Below are positions 8,606 through 19,223 of a stretch of DNA of 26,269 bases, piece by piece (the stretch's first letter is position 1; the number at the start of each line of letters is the position of its first letter). The notes beneath the pieces were generated by a model. That model was given only the letters and a program-made list of their open reading frames with translations, ran no database searches and was not told the DNA's origin. The DNA is from Saccoglossus kowalevskii (Eukaryota; Hemichordata; Enteropneusta; Harrimaniidae). Location of the stretch: contig NW_003125551.1 in the NCBI RefSeq assembly GCF_000003605.2, forward strand, positions 1 through 26,269. The letters are read 5' to 3'. Made by a program: the position numbers and the translations under genes.

Positions 8606-9926
8606 CCAGTCTCTACTACAGTTTCTGTGTTGATCAGTCTCTACTACAGTTTCTGCGTTGACCAGTCTCTACTACAGTTCTTGTGTAGTCCAGTCTCTAC
8701 TACAGTTTTTTTCTATTGTCCAGTCTCTAATACGGATTCTGTGTTGACCAGTCTCTACTACTTTTTCTATGTCGACCAGTCTCTACTACAGTCCCTGTGT
8801 TGACCAGTCCCTATTACAGTCTCTGTGTTTGACGAGTCTCCACTACAGTTTCTGTGTTGGCCAGTTTCTACTACAGTTTATTTGTAAACCAGTCTCTGCT
8901 ACAGTTTCTGTGTTGACCAGTCTTTACTACAGTTTTAGTGTTACCAGTCTTTACTACTTTTACTTTTGTGACCAGTCTTCTACTACAGTCCCTGTGTTGA
9001 ACAGTCTCAATTATCATGTTCCTGTGTTGACCAGTCTCTAATACAGTTTCTGTGTTCACCAGCCTATACTACAATTTCTGCGTTGACCAGTCTCTACTAC
9101 AGTTTCTGTGTTAAACAGTCTCTACTACAGTTTCTGTGTTGACCAGTCTCTACTACAGTTTCTGTGTTGACCAGTCTCTACTACAGTTTCTGCGTTGACC
9201 AGTCTCTACAACAGTTCTTGAGTAGACCATTTTCTACTACAGATTCTCTATTGCCCAGTCTCTACTACGGATTCTGTGTTGACCAGTCTCTACTACGGTT
9301 TCTTTGTTGACCAGTCTCTACTACAGTCCCTGTGTTGATCAGTCCCTATTACAGTCTCTGTGTTGACGAGTCTCCACTACAGTTTCTGTGTTGGCCAGTA
9401 TCTACTACAGTTTCTATGTTGACCAGTCTCTACTACAGTTTCTGTGTTGACCAGTCTTTACTACAGTTTCAGTGTTGACCAGTTTTTACTACATTTTCTT
9501 TGTTCACCAGTCTCTACTACAGTCCCTGTGTTGATCAGTCTATATTACAGTCCCTGTGGTGACCAGTCTCTACAACAGTTTCCATGTTGACCAGTCTATA
9601 CTACAGTTTCTGTGTTGACCAGTATCTACTACAGTTTCTGCGTTGACCCGTGTCTACTACAGATCTTGTGTTGACCAGTCTCTACTACAGTCCCTGTGTT
9701 GACCAGTCTCTACTAGAGTTTCTATGTTGACCAGTCTTTACTACAGTTTCTGTGTTGACCAGTATCTACTACAGTTTCTGCGTTGACCCGTGTCTACTAC
9801 AGATCTTGTGTTGACCAGTCTCTACTACAGTCCCTGTGTTGACCAGTCTCTACTACAGTTTCTGTGTTGACGAGTCTCTACTACAGTTTCTGTGTTGACG
9901 AGTCTCTACTACAGTTTCTGTGTTGA
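8606..9926 (+). repeat. Tandem duplication of about 1.32 kb, copy B
   Basis: Second copy, with a long block (poly-T trimer 8686-8771; closing monomer ends at 9502) and the 140-bp pair at 9562-9841. Its first third is irregular between about 8829 and 9020: an extra T in GTGTTTGACG, TACTTTTACTTTTGTG for TACATTTTCTTTGTG, an extra T in TCTTCTAC, and extra bases in AATTATCATG. One monomer (the GACGAG unit after CTATAC) is missing near 9070. The rest is nearly identical to copy A. Confidence 0.85.
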
Positions 9927-10455
9927 CCAGTCTCTACTACAGTTTCTGTGTTGATCAGTCTCTACTACAGTTTCTGCGTTGACCAGTCTCTACTACAGTT
10001 CTTGTGTAGTCCAGTCTCTACTACATTTTTTTTCTATTGTCCAGTCTCTAATACGGATTCTGTGTTGACCAGTCTCTACTACTTTTTCTATGTTGACCAG
10101 TCTCTACTACAGTCCCTGTGTTGACCAGTCCCTATAACAGTCTCTGTGTTGACGAGTCTCCACTACAGTTTCTGTGTTGGCCAGTATCTACTACAGTTTC
10201 TTTGTAAACCAGTCTCTGCTACAGTTTCTGTGTTGACCAGTCTTTACTACAGTTTTAGTGTTACCAGTCTTTACTACATTTTCTTTGTGACCAGTCTCTA
10301 CTACAGTCCCTGTGTTGAACAGTCTCAATTACAGTTCCTGTGTTGACCAGTCTCTAATACAGTTTCTGTGTTCATCAGCCTATACTACAGTTTTTGTGTT
10401 GACGAGTCTCTACTACAGTTTCTGTGTTAAACAGTCTCTACTACAGTTCTTGTGT
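9927..10455 (+). repeat. Long block, truncated copy 6, third partial duplicate (poly-T trimer 10007-10092)
   Basis: Continues the 1321-bp offset from copy B through the trimer (ACAG changed to ACAT, giving T8 overall), CTCCAC, TAAACC, both 27-nt units and CTCAATTAC. It then breaks off soon after TTAAAC near 10427 into a TTCTTGTG-TAGACC run. The segment therefore carries two and a fraction copies of the duplicated unit. Confidence 0.78.
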
Positions 10456-10986
10456 AGACCAGTCTCTACTACAGATTCTCTATTGACCAGTCTCTACTAC
10501 GGTTTCTGTGTTGACCAGTCTCTACTACGGTTTCTATGTTGACCAGTCTCTACTACAGTCCCTGCGTCGACCAGTCTTTACCACAGTTTCTATGTTGACC
10601 AGTATCTACTACAGTTTCTGTGTTGACCAGTTTTTACTACATTTTCTTTGTTGACCAGTCTCTACTACAGTCCCTGTGTTGAACAGTCTCTTTTACATTC
10701 CCTGTGTTGACCACTCTCTACTACAGTTTCTGTGTTGAACAGTCTCTACTACATTTTCTGTATTGACCAGTCGCTACTACAGTTTCTGTGTTGACCAGTC
10801 TCTACTACAGTTTCTGTGTTGACCAGTCTCTACTACAGTTTCTGCGTTGACCAGTCTCTACTACAGTTCTTGTGTAGACCAGTCTCTACTACAGATTCTC
10901 TATTGACCAGTCTCTACTACGGTTTCTGTGTTGACCAGTCTCTACTACGGTTTCTATGTTGACCAGTCTCTACTACAGTCCCTGTG
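10456..10986 (+). repeat. Mixed fragments of several blocks
   Basis: TACGG monomers and a CTGCGTCGACC unit near 10562 (the tail of a 9-mer block), then TTTTTACTACATTTTC near 10629 (the end of a long block), CTCTTTTACATTCC near 10687, ATTGACC-CGCTAC near 10762, and the TTCTTGTG-TAGACC run that leads into the next 9-mer block. The abrupt joins suggest unequal exchange between blocks. No gene is present. Confidence 0.72.
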
Positions 10987-11239
10987 TTGATCAGTCCCTT
11001 TTACAGTCTCTGTGTTGACGAGTCTCCACTACAGTTTCTGCGTTGGCCAGTATCTACTACAGTTTCTGTGTTTACCAGTCTCTACTACAGTTCCTGTGTC
11101 GAACAGTCTTTACCACAGTTTCTGTATTGACCAGTATCTACTACACTTTCTGTGTTTACCAGTCTCTACTACAGTCCCTGCGTCGACCAGTCTTTTACCA
11201 CAGTTTCTATGTTGACCAGTATCTACTACAGTTTCTGTG
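10987..11239 (+). repeat. 9-mer (253-bp) block, copy 4
   Basis: Same order as at 1010. An extra T in CTTTTACCAC near 11192 makes it 253 bp, and TGCGTTGGCC replaces TGTGTTGGCC. The inserted base shifts the phase, so the apparent frames end at different residues from those of copies 1 and 3, as expected for non-coding repeat. Confidence 0.82.
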
Positions 11240-11577
11240 TTGACCAGTCTCTACTACAGTTTTCTGTGTTGACCAGTATGTACTACAGTTTCTGTGTTGA
11301 CCAGTCTCTACTGCAGTTTCAGTGTTGACGAGTATCTACTACAGTTTCTGTGTCGACCAGTCTCTACTACGTTTTCTGTGTTGACCAGTCTCTACTACAG
11401 TTTCTGTGTTGATCAGTCTCTACTACAGTTTTCTGTGTTGACCAGTATGTACTACAGTTTCTGCGTTGACCTGTCTCTACTACAGTTCTTGTGTTGACCA
11501 GTCTCTACTACAGTCCCTGTGTTGACCAGTCTCTACCACAGTTTCTGTGTTGACCAGTCTCAACTACAGTTTCTGCG
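11240..11577 (+). repeat. 6-mer type run with extra-T monomers
   Basis: GTATGT units near 11277 and 11446, 169 bp apart because of an extra T in ACAGTTTTCTG near 11430. A similar extra T lies near 11260. A TACGTTTTC unit replaces TACGGTTTC near 11369. The run ends in CTACCAC and CTCAACTACAG monomers. No gene is present. Confidence 0.72.
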
Positions 11578-11885
11578 TTGACCAGTGTCTACAACAGTTC
11601 TTGAGTAGACCATTCTCTACTACAGATTCTCTATTGACCAGTCTCTACTACGGATTCTGTGTTGACCAGTCTCTACTACGGTTTCTTTGTTGACCAGTCT
11701 CTACTACAGTCCCTGTGTTGATCAGTCCCTATTACAGTCTCTGTGTTGACGAGTCTCCACTACAGTTTCTGTGTTGGCCAGTATCTACTACAGTTTCTAT
11801 GTTGACCAGTCTCTACTACAGTTTCTGTGTTGACCAGTCTTTACTACAGTTTCAGTGTTGACCAGTTTTTACTACATTTTCTTTG
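11578..11885 (+). repeat. Half long block without poly-T trimer
   Basis: Runs GTGTCTACAACAG-TTCTTGAG, CATTCTC-AGATTCTC, TACGGATTC, TACGGTTTCTTTG, TCCCTG, TTGATC-CCTATTAC, CTCCAC, TTGGCC-GTATC, and TTTTTACTACATTTTCTTTG. This is the second half of a long block, entered directly from a CTCAACTACAG monomer. The same CTCAACTACAG-to-half-block join occurs near 14497-14530. Confidence 0.78.
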
Positions 11886-11969
11886 TTGACCAGTCTCTAC
11901 TACAGTCCCTGTGTTGAACAGTCTCTTTTACATTCCCTGTGTTGACCAGTCTCTACTACAGTTTCTGTG

Positions 11970-12165
11970 TTCACCAGTCTATACTACAGTTTCTGTGTTT
12001 ACCAGTCTCTACTACAGTCCCTGTGTCGAACAGTCTTTACCACAGTTTCTGTATTGACCAGTATCTACTACAGTTTCTGTGTTTACCAGTCTCTACTACA
12101 GTCCCTGTGTCGACCAGTCTTTACCATAGTTTCTGTGTTGACCAGTATCTACTACAGTTTCTGCG
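11970..12165 (+). repeat. 7-mer (196-bp) block, copy 2
   Basis: Same seven-monomer order as at 2468, including the CTTTACCATAG variant, which is limited to this block family (also 2468, 15553, 20148). It follows the CTCTTTTACATTCC monomer. It differs from copy 1 in CAGTCCCTG for CAGTACCTG and in ending TGCG. Two 76-residue frames overlap here and are repeat by-products. Confidence 0.83.
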
Positions 12166-13341
12166 TTGACCCGTGTCTACTACAGATCTTGTGTTGACCA
12201 GTCTCTTCTACAGTCCCTGTGTTGACCAGTCTCTACTACAGTTTCTGTGTTGACGAGTCTCTACTACAGTTTCTGTGTTCACGATTCTCTACTACAGTTT
12301 CTGTGTTGACCAGTCTCTACTACAGTTTTTGTGTTGACCAGTCTCTACTACAGTTTTTGTGTAGACCAGTCTCTACTACAGTTTCTCTGTTGACCAGTCT
12401 CTACTACGGTTTCTGTGTTGACCAGTCTCTACTACGGTTTCTATGTTGACCCGTCTCTGCTACAGTCCCTGTGTTGACCAGTCTCTATTACAGTCCCTGT
12501 GTTGATCAGTCTCTACTACGGTTTCTGGGTTGACGAGTCTCTACTACAGTTTCTGTGTTGACCAGTATGTACTACAGTTTCTGTGTTGACCAGTCTCTAC
12601 TGCAGTTTCAGTGTTGTCGAGTATCTACTACAGTTTCTGTGTTGACCAGTCTCTACTACGGTTTCTATGTTGACCAGTCTCTACTACAGTTTCTGTGTTG
12701 ATCAGTCTCTACTACAGCTTCTGTGTTGACCAGTATGTACTACAGTTTCTGCGTTGACCTGTCTCTACTACAGTTCTTGTGTTGACCAGTCTCTACTACA
12801 GTCCCTGTGTCGACCAGTCTTTACCACAGTTTCTATGTTGACCACTATCTACTACAGTTTCTGTGTTGACCAGTCTCTACTACAGTTTCTGTGTTGACCA
12901 GTATGTACTACAGTTTCTGTGTTGAGCAGTCTCTACTGCAGTTTCAGTGTTGACGAGTATCTACTACAGTTTCTGTGTTGACCAGTCTCTACTACGGTTT
13001 CTGTGTTGACCAGTCTCTACTACACTTTCTGTGTTGATCAGTCTCTACTACAGTTTCTGTGTTGACCAGTATGTACTACAGTTTCTACGTTGACCTGTCT
13101 CTACTACAGGTCTTGTGTTGACCAGTCTCTACTACAGTCCCTCTGTTGACCAGTCTCTACCACAGTTTCTGTGTTGACCAGTCTCTACTACAGTTTCAGT
13201 GTTGACGAGTATCTACTACAGTTTCTGTGTTGACCAGTCTCTACTACGGTTTCTGTGTTGACCAGTCTCTACTACAGTTTCTGTGTTGATCAGTCTCTAG
13301 TACAGTTTCTGCGTTGACCAGTCTCTACTACCGTTCTTGTG
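12166..13341 (+). repeat. Mixed run, mainly 6-mer type
   Basis: Opens with GACCCGTGTC-AGATCTTG, then near-consensus units, GACCCGTCTCTGC near 12448 and TTTCTGGG near 12523. Two GTATGT pairs at 168 bp follow (12565/12733 and 12901/13069), separated by a TCGACC-CTTTACCAC unit near 12808 and a CACTATC unit near 12842. The GACCCGTCTCTGC/TTTCTGGG pair recurs near 16087 and 16163, so this stretch and 15.8-16.5 kb are related. No gene is present. Confidence 0.74.
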
Positions 13342-14097
13342 TAGTCCAGTCTCTACTACAGTTTTTTTCTATTGTCCAGTCTCTAATTCGGATTCTGTGT
13401 TGACCAGTCTCTACTACTTTTTCTATGTTGACCAGTCCCTATTACAGTCTCTGTGTTGACGAGTCTCCACTACAGTTTCTGTGTTGGCCAGTATCTACTA
13501 CAATTTCTTTGTAAACCAATCTCTGCTACAGTTTCTGTGTTGACCAGTCTTTACTACAGTTGTAGTGTTACCAGTCTTTACTACATTTTCTTTGTGACCA
13601 GTCTCTACTACAGTCCCTGTGTTGACCAGTCTCTACTACAGTTTCTGTGTTCACCAGCCTATACTACAGTTTTTTTGTTGACGAGTCTCTACTTGAGTTT
13701 TTGCGTTGACCAGTCTCTACTACAGTTTCTGTGTTAAACAGTCTCTACTACAGTTTCTGTGTTGACCAGTCTCTACTACAGTTTCTGTGTTGACCAGTCT
13801 CTACTACAGTTTCTGCGTTGACCAGTGTCTACAACAGTTCTTGAGTAGACCATTCTCTACTACAGATTCTCTATTGACCAGTCTCTACTATGGATTCTGT
13901 GTTGACCAGTCTCTACTACGGTTTCTTTGTTGACCAGTCTCTACTACAGTCCCTGTGTTGATCAGACCCTATTACAGTCTCTGTGTTGACGAGTCTCCAC
14001 TACAGTTTCTGTGTTGGCCAGTATCTACTACAGTTTCTATGTTGACCAGTCTCTACTACAGTTTCTGTGTTGACCAGTCTTTACTACAGTTTCTGTG
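13342..14097 (+). repeat. Long block, copy 7 (poly-T trimer 13342-13427)
   Basis: Pairs with the copy at 14686 at exactly 1344 bp (48 x 28). Shared private variants include TAATTCGG, CAGTTGTAG/CAGTTGTGG at the TTTTAG monomer, absence of the CTCAATTAC monomer, absence of the TCCCTG unit after the trimer, and CTATGGATTC for CTACGGATTC (13889 and 15233). The closing TTTTTAC monomer is replaced by a jump into a GTATGT 6-mer block. Confidence 0.83.
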
Positions 14098-14685
14098 TTG
14101 ACCAGTATGTACTACAGTTTCTGTGTTGACCAGTCTCTACTGCAGTTTCAGTGTTGACGAGTATCTACTACAGTTTCTGTGTTGACCAGTCTCTACTACG
14201 GTTTCTGTGTTGACCAGTCTCTACTACAGTTTCTGTGTTGATCAGTCTCTACTACAGTTTCTGTGTTGACCAGTATGTACTACAGTTTCTGCGTTGACCT
14301 GTCTCTACTACAGGTCTTGTGTTGACCAGTCTCTACTACAGTACCTGTGTTGACCAGTCTCTACCACAGTTTCTGTGTTGACCAGTCTCTACTACAGTTT
14401 CAGTGTTCACGAGTATCTACTACAGTTTCTGTGTTGACCAGTCTCTACTACGGTTTCTGTGTTGACCAGTCTCTACTACAGTTTCTGTGTTGACCAGTCT
14501 CAACTACAGTTTCTGCGTTGACCAGTGTCTACAACAGTTCTTGAGTAGACCATTCTCTACTACAGATTCTCTATTGACCAGTCTCTACTATGGATTCTGT
14601 GTTGACCAGTCTCTACTACAGTTTCTGTGTTGATCAGTCTCTACTACAGTTTATGCGTTGACCAGTCTCTACTACAGTTCTTGTG
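14098..14685 (+). repeat. 6-mer type run plus half-block fragment
   Basis: GTATGT at 14105 and 14273, then GACCTGTC-AGGTCTTG, CTACCAC, TTCACGAGTATC and a CTCAACTACAG join into GTGTCTACAACAG-TTCTTGAG, CATTCTC and CTATGGATTC (14589, exactly 700 bp = 25 monomers after the same rare variant at 13889). It then returns to the lead-in of the next poly-T trimer. No gene is present. Confidence 0.75.
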
Positions 14686-15468
14686 TAGTCGAGTCTCTAC
14701 TACAGTTTTTTTCTATTGTCCAGTCTCTAATTCGGATTCTGTGTTGACCAGTCTCTACTACTTTTTCTATGTTGACCAGTCCCTATTACAGTCTCTGTGT
14801 TGACGAGTCTCCACTACAGTTTCTGTGTTGGCCAGTATCTACTACAGTTTCTTTGTAAACCAGTCTCTGCTACAGTTTCTGTGTTGACCAGTCTTTACTA
14901 CAGTTGTGGTGTTACCAGTCTTTACTACATTTTCTTTGTGACCAGTCTCTACTACAGTCCCTATGTTGACCAGTCTCTACTACAGTTTCTGTGTTCACCA
15001 GCCTATACTACAGTTTTTGTGTTGACGAGTCTCTACTACAGTTTCTGCGTTGACCAGTCTCTACTACAGTTTCTGTGTTAAACAGTCTCTACTACAGTTT
15101 CTGTGTTGACCAGTCTCTACTACAGTTTCTGTGTTGACCAGTCTCTACTACAGTTTCTGCGTTGACCAGTGTCTACAACAGTTCTTTAGTAGACCATTCT
15201 CTACTACAGATTCTCTATTGACCAGTCTCTACTATGGATTCTGTGTTGACCATTCTCTACTACGGTTTTTTGTTGACCAGTCTCTACTACAGTCCCTGTG
15301 TTGATCAGTCCCTATTACAGTCTCTGTGTTGACGAGTCTCCACTACAGTTTCTGTGTTGGCCAGTATCTACTACAGTTTCTATGTTGACCAGTCTCTACT
15401 ACAGTTTCTGTGTTGACCAGTCTTTACTACAGTTTCAGTGTTGACCAGTTTTTACTACATTTTCTATG
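14686..15468 (+). repeat. Long block, copy 8 (poly-T trimer 14686-14771)
   Basis: Matches 13342 onward at an offset of 1344 bp to about 15439, with few visible differences (TAGTCGAG, CAGTTGTGG, CTATGTTGACC near 14962, TTCTTTAG near 15184, TTTTTTG near 15266). Unlike copy 7 it keeps the closing TTTTTACTACATTTTC monomer and then enters the CTCTTTTACATTCC and 7-mer block series. Confidence 0.83.
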
Positions 15469-15552
15469 TTGACCAGTCTCTACTACAGTCCCTGTGTTGA
15501 ACAGTCTCTTTTACATTCCCTGTGTTGACCAGTCTCTACTACAGTTTCTGTG

Positions 15553-15748
15553 TTCACCAGTCTATACTACAGTTTCTGTGTTTACCAGTCTCTACTACAG
15601 TCCCTGTGTCAAACAGTCTTTACCACAGTTTCTGTATTGACCAGTATCTACTACAGTTTCTGTGTTTACCAGTCTCTACTACAGTCCCTGTGTCGACCAG
15701 TCTTTACCATAGTTTCTGTGTTGACCAGTATCTACTACAGTTACTGTG
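15553..15748 (+). repeat. 7-mer (196-bp) block, copy 3
   Basis: Same order as at 2468, with TCAAAC in place of TCGAAC in the third monomer and CAGTTACTGTG in the last. The TCAAAC form is the G-to-A change expected from CpG decay on the other strand. It is followed by CTTTAC, GTATC-TGCG and GACCCGTGTC-AGATCTTGAG monomers as in copy 1. Confidence 0.83.
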
Positions 15749-16728
15749 TTGACCAGTCTTTACTACAGTTTCTGTGTTGACCAGTATCTACTACAGTTTC
15801 TGCGTTGACCCGTGTCTACTACAGATCTTGAGTTGACCAGTCTCTTCTACAGTCCCTGTGTTGACGAGTCTCTACTACAGTTTCTGTGTTGACGAGTCTC
15901 TACTACAGTTTCTGTGTTGACGAGTCTCTACTACAGTTTCTGTGTTGACCAGTCTCTACTACAGTTTTTGTGTTGACCAGTCTCTACTACAGTTCTTGTG
16001 TAGACCAGTCTCTACTACAGGTTCTCTGTTGACCAGTCTCTACTACGGTTTCTGTGTTGACCAGTCTCTACTACGGTTTCTATGTTGACCCGTCTCTGCT
16101 ACAGTCCCTGTGTTGACCAGTCTCTTTTACAGTCCATGTGTTGATCAGTCTCTACTACGGTTTCTGGGTTGACGAGTCTCTACTACAGTTTCTGTGTTGA
16201 CCAGTATGTACTACAGTTTCTGTGTTGAACAGTCTCTACTGCAGTTTCAGTGTTGACGAGTATCTACTACAGTTTCTGTGTTGACCAGTCTCTACTACGG
16301 TTTCTATGTTGACCAGTCTCTACTACAGTTTCTGTGTTGATCAGTCTCTACTACAGTTTCTGTGTTGACCAGTATGTACTACAGTTTCTGCGTTGATCTG
16401 TCTCTACTACAGTTCTTGTGTTGACCAGTCTCTACTACAGTCCCTGTGTCGACCAGTCTTTACCACAGTTTCTATGTTGACCACTATCTACTACAGTTTC
16501 TGTGTTGACCAGTCTTTACTACAGTTTCTGTGTTGACCAGTATGTACTACAGTTTCTGTGTTGACCAGTCTCTACTACAGTTTCAGTGTTGACGAGTATC
16601 TACTACAGTTTCTGTGTTGACCAGTCTCTACTACGGTTTCTGTGTTGACCAGTCTCTACTACAGTTTCTGTGTTGATAAGTCTCTACTGCAGTTTCTCCG
16701 TTGACCAGTCTCTACTACAGTTCTTGTG
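15749..16728 (+). repeat. Mixed run related to 12.2-13.3 kb
   Basis: Contains four GACGAG monomers between about 15860 and 15950, TAGACC-AGGTTCTC near 15994-16021, GACCCGTCTCTGC near 16087, TTTCTGGG near 16163, and GTATGT at 16204 and 16372 (168 bp apart), then TCGACC-CTTTACCAC near 16448 and CACTATC near 16481. The series parallels 12219-12900. A TTGATAAG unit lies near 16674. No gene is present. Confidence 0.74.
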
Positions 16729-17177
16729 GAGTCCAGTCTCTACTACAGTTTTTTTCTATTGTCCAGTCTCTAATTCGGATTCTGTGTTGACCAGTCTCTA
16801 CTACTTTTTCTATGTTGACCAGTCTCTACTACAGTCCCTGTGTTGACCAGTCCCTATTACAGTCTCTGTGTTGACGAGTCTCCACTACAGTTTCTGTGTT
16901 GGCCAGTATCTACTACAGTTTCTTTGTAAACCAGTCTCTGCTACAGTTTCTGTGTTGACCAGTCTTTACTACAGTTGTAGTGTTTCCAGTCTTTACTACA
17001 TTTTCTTTGTGACCAGTCTCTACTACAGTTTCTGTGTTCACCAGCCTATACTACAGTTTTTGTGTTGACGAGTCTCTACTACAGTTTCTGCGTTGACCAG
17101 TCTCTACTACAGTTTCTGTGTTAAACAGTCTCTACTACAGTTTCTGTGTTGACCAGTCTCTAATACAGTTTCTGTGT
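16729..17177 (+). repeat. Long block, truncated copy 9 (poly-T trimer 16729-16814)
   Basis: Starts with GAGTCC in place of TAGTCC and has TAATTCGG. It proceeds through CTCCAC, TTGGCC, TAAACC, CAGTTGTAG, a 27-nt TTTCC variant near 16983, then jumps directly to TTCACCAGCCTATAC, skipping the TCCCTG and CTCAATTAC monomers. It breaks off after TTAAAC into a TTGATC/GTATGT run. Confidence 0.78.
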
Positions 17178-17484
17178 TGATCAGTCTCTACTACAGTTTC
17201 TGTGTTGACCAGTATGTACTACAGTTTCTGCGTTGACCTGTCTCTACTACAGTTCTTGTGTTGACCAGTCTCTACTACAGTCCCTGTGTTGACCAGTCTC
17301 TACCACAGTTTCTATGTTGACCAGTCTCTACTACAGTTTCAGTGTTGACGAGTATCTACTACAGTTTCTGTGTTGACCAGTCTCTACTACGGTTTCTGTG
17401 TTGACCAGTCTCTACTACAGTTTCTGTGTTGATCAGTCTCTACTACAGTTTCTGCGTTGACCAGTCTCTACTACAGTTCTTGTG
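17178..17484 (+). repeat. 6-mer type run
   Basis: One GTATGT unit near 17214, GACCTGTC, TCCCTG, CTACCAC, TTTCAG, GACGAGTATC, TACGG, TTGATC with TGCG and TTCTTGTG, in the standard lead-in order. The CTACCAC unit at 17301 recurs at 17862 and 18198. No gene is present. Confidence 0.75.
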
Positions 17485-17840
17485 TATTCCAGTCTCTACT
17501 ACAGTTTTTTTCTATTGTCCAGTCTCTAATACGGATTCTGTGTTGACCAGTCTCTACTACTTTTTCTATGTTGACCAGTCTCTACTACAGTCCCTGTGTT
17601 GACCAGTCCCTATTACAGTCTCTGTGTTGACGAGTCTCCACTACAGTTTCTGTGTTGACCAGTCTTTTACTACAGTTTTAGTGTTACCAGTCTTTACTAC
17701 ATTTTCTTTGTGACCAGTCTCTACTACAGTCCCTGTGTTGAACAGTCTCAATTACAGTTCCTGTGTTGACCAGTCTCTACTACACTTTCTGTGTTCACCA
17801 GCCTATACTACAGTTTTTGTGTTGACGAGTCTCTACTACA
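17485..17840 (+). repeat. Long block, truncated copy 10 (poly-T trimer 17485-17570)
   Basis: Begins TATTCC. After CTCCAC it lacks both the TTGGCC and TAAACC monomers and goes straight to CTTTTACTACAG-TTTTAG with an extra T near 17665. The 27-nt units, CTCAATTAC and TTCACCAGCCTATAC follow. The block ends at a GACGAG monomer that joins a TCCCTG/CTACCAC run. Confidence 0.77.
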
Positions 17841-18381
17841 GTCCCTGTGTTGACCAGTCTCTACCACAGTTTCTATGTTGACCAGTCTCTACTACAGTTT
17901 CAGTGTTGACGAGTATCTACTACAGTTTCTGTGTTGACCAGTCTCTACTACGGTTTCTGTGTTGACCAGTCTCTACTACAGTTTCTGTGTTGATCAGTCT
18001 CTACTACAGTTTCTGCGTTGACCAGTCTCTACTACAGTTCTTGTGTAGTCCAGTCTCTACTACAGTTTCTGTGTTGATCAGTCTCTACTACAGTTTCTGT
18101 GTTGACCAGTATGTACTACATTTTCTGCGTTGACCTGTCTCTACTACAGTTCTTGTGTTGACCAGTCTCTACTACAGTCCCTGTGTTGACCAGTCTCTAC
18201 CACAGTTTCTATGTTGACCAGTCTCTACTACAGTTTCAGTGTTGACGAGTATCTACTACAGTTTCTGTGTTGACCAGTCTCTACTACGGTTTCTGTGTTG
18301 ACCAGTCTCTACTACAGTTTCTGTGTTGATCAGTCTCTACTACAGTTTCTGCGTTGACCAGTCTCTACTACAGTTCTTGTG
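17841..18381 (+). repeat. 336-bp (12-mer) partial tandem repeat
   Basis: CTACCAC units at 17862 and 18198 start parallel runs 336 bp (12 monomers) apart: CTACCAC-TTTCTATG, TTTCAG, GACGAGTATC, TACGG, near-consensus, TTGATC-TGCG and TTCTTGTG. The first run then continues into TAGTCC without a poly-T stretch and GTATGTACTACATTTTC (near 18110), matching 5490-5720. The second enters the next poly-T trimer. Confidence 0.75.
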
Positions 18382-18608
18382 TAGACTAGTCTCTACTACA
18401 GTTTGTTTCTATTGTCCAGTCTCTAATACGGATTCTGTGTTGACCAGTCTCTACTACTTTTTCTATGTTGACCATTCTCTACTACAGTCCCTGTGTTGAC
18501 CAGTCCCTATTACAGTCTCTGTGTTGACCAGTCTCCACTACAGTTTCTGTGTTGGCCAGTATCTACTACAGTTTCTTTGTAAACCAATCTCTGCTACAGT
18601 TTCTGTGT
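18382..18608 (+). repeat. Long block, truncated copy 11 (interrupted poly-T, 18382-18467)
   Basis: The trimer starts TAGACTAG and its T run is interrupted by a G (TTTGTTTC). The following CTCCAC monomer has GACCAG instead of GACGAG. After the TAAACC-AATCTCTGC monomer the block jumps to a CATTATGTAC unit. It is the shortest copy that keeps CTCCAC, TTGGCC and TAAACC. Confidence 0.77.
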
Positions 18609-19223
18609 TGACCATTATGTACTACAGTTTCTGTGTTGACCAATCTCTACTGCAGTTTCAGTGTTGACAAGTATCTACTACAGTTTCTGTGTTGACCAGT
18701 CTCTACTACAATTTCTGTGTTGATCAATCTCTACTACAGTTTCTGCGTTGACCAGTCTTTACTACAGTTTCTGTGTTGACCAGTATGTACTACAGTTTCT
18801 GTGTTGACCAGTCTCTACTGCAGTTTCAGTGTTGACAAGTATCTACTACAGTTTCTGTGTTGACCAGTCTCTACTACGGTTTCTGTGTTGACCAGTCTCT
18901 ACTACAGTTTCTGTGTTGATCAGTCTCTACTACAGTTTCTCTGTTGACCAGTATGTACTACAGTTTCTGCGTTGACCTGTCTCTACTACAGGTCTTGTGT
19001 TGACCAGTCTCTACTACAGTCCCTGTGTTGACCAGTCTCTACCACATTTTCTGTGTTGACCAATCTCTACTACAGTTTCAGTGTTGACGAGTATCTACTA
19101 CCGTTACTGTGTTGACCAGTCTCTACTACGGTTTCTGTGTTGACCAGTCTCTACTACAGTTTCTGTGTTGATCAGTCTCTACTACAGTTTCTGCGTTGAC
19201 CAGTCTCTACTACAGTCCTTGTG
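18609..19223 (+). repeat. 6-mer type run; source-like copy of the window's last 254 bp
   Basis: ATGTAC units near 18615, 18783 and 18951, each 168 bp apart. Several CAATCTC and GACAAG variants cluster here. The segment 18876-19129 reappears at 26016-26269 at an offset of exactly 7140 bp (255 monomers), sharing TTTCTCTG, CAATCTCTAC and CTACTACCG, with about three visible differences. No gene is present. Confidence 0.8.

Noticed and set aside
8871-9059. Minus-strand open frame of 62 residues
   Set aside because: It exists only because a cluster of small insertions disrupts the TAGTAG stops of the reverse-strand repeat. No start context, domain or conservation in other copies.
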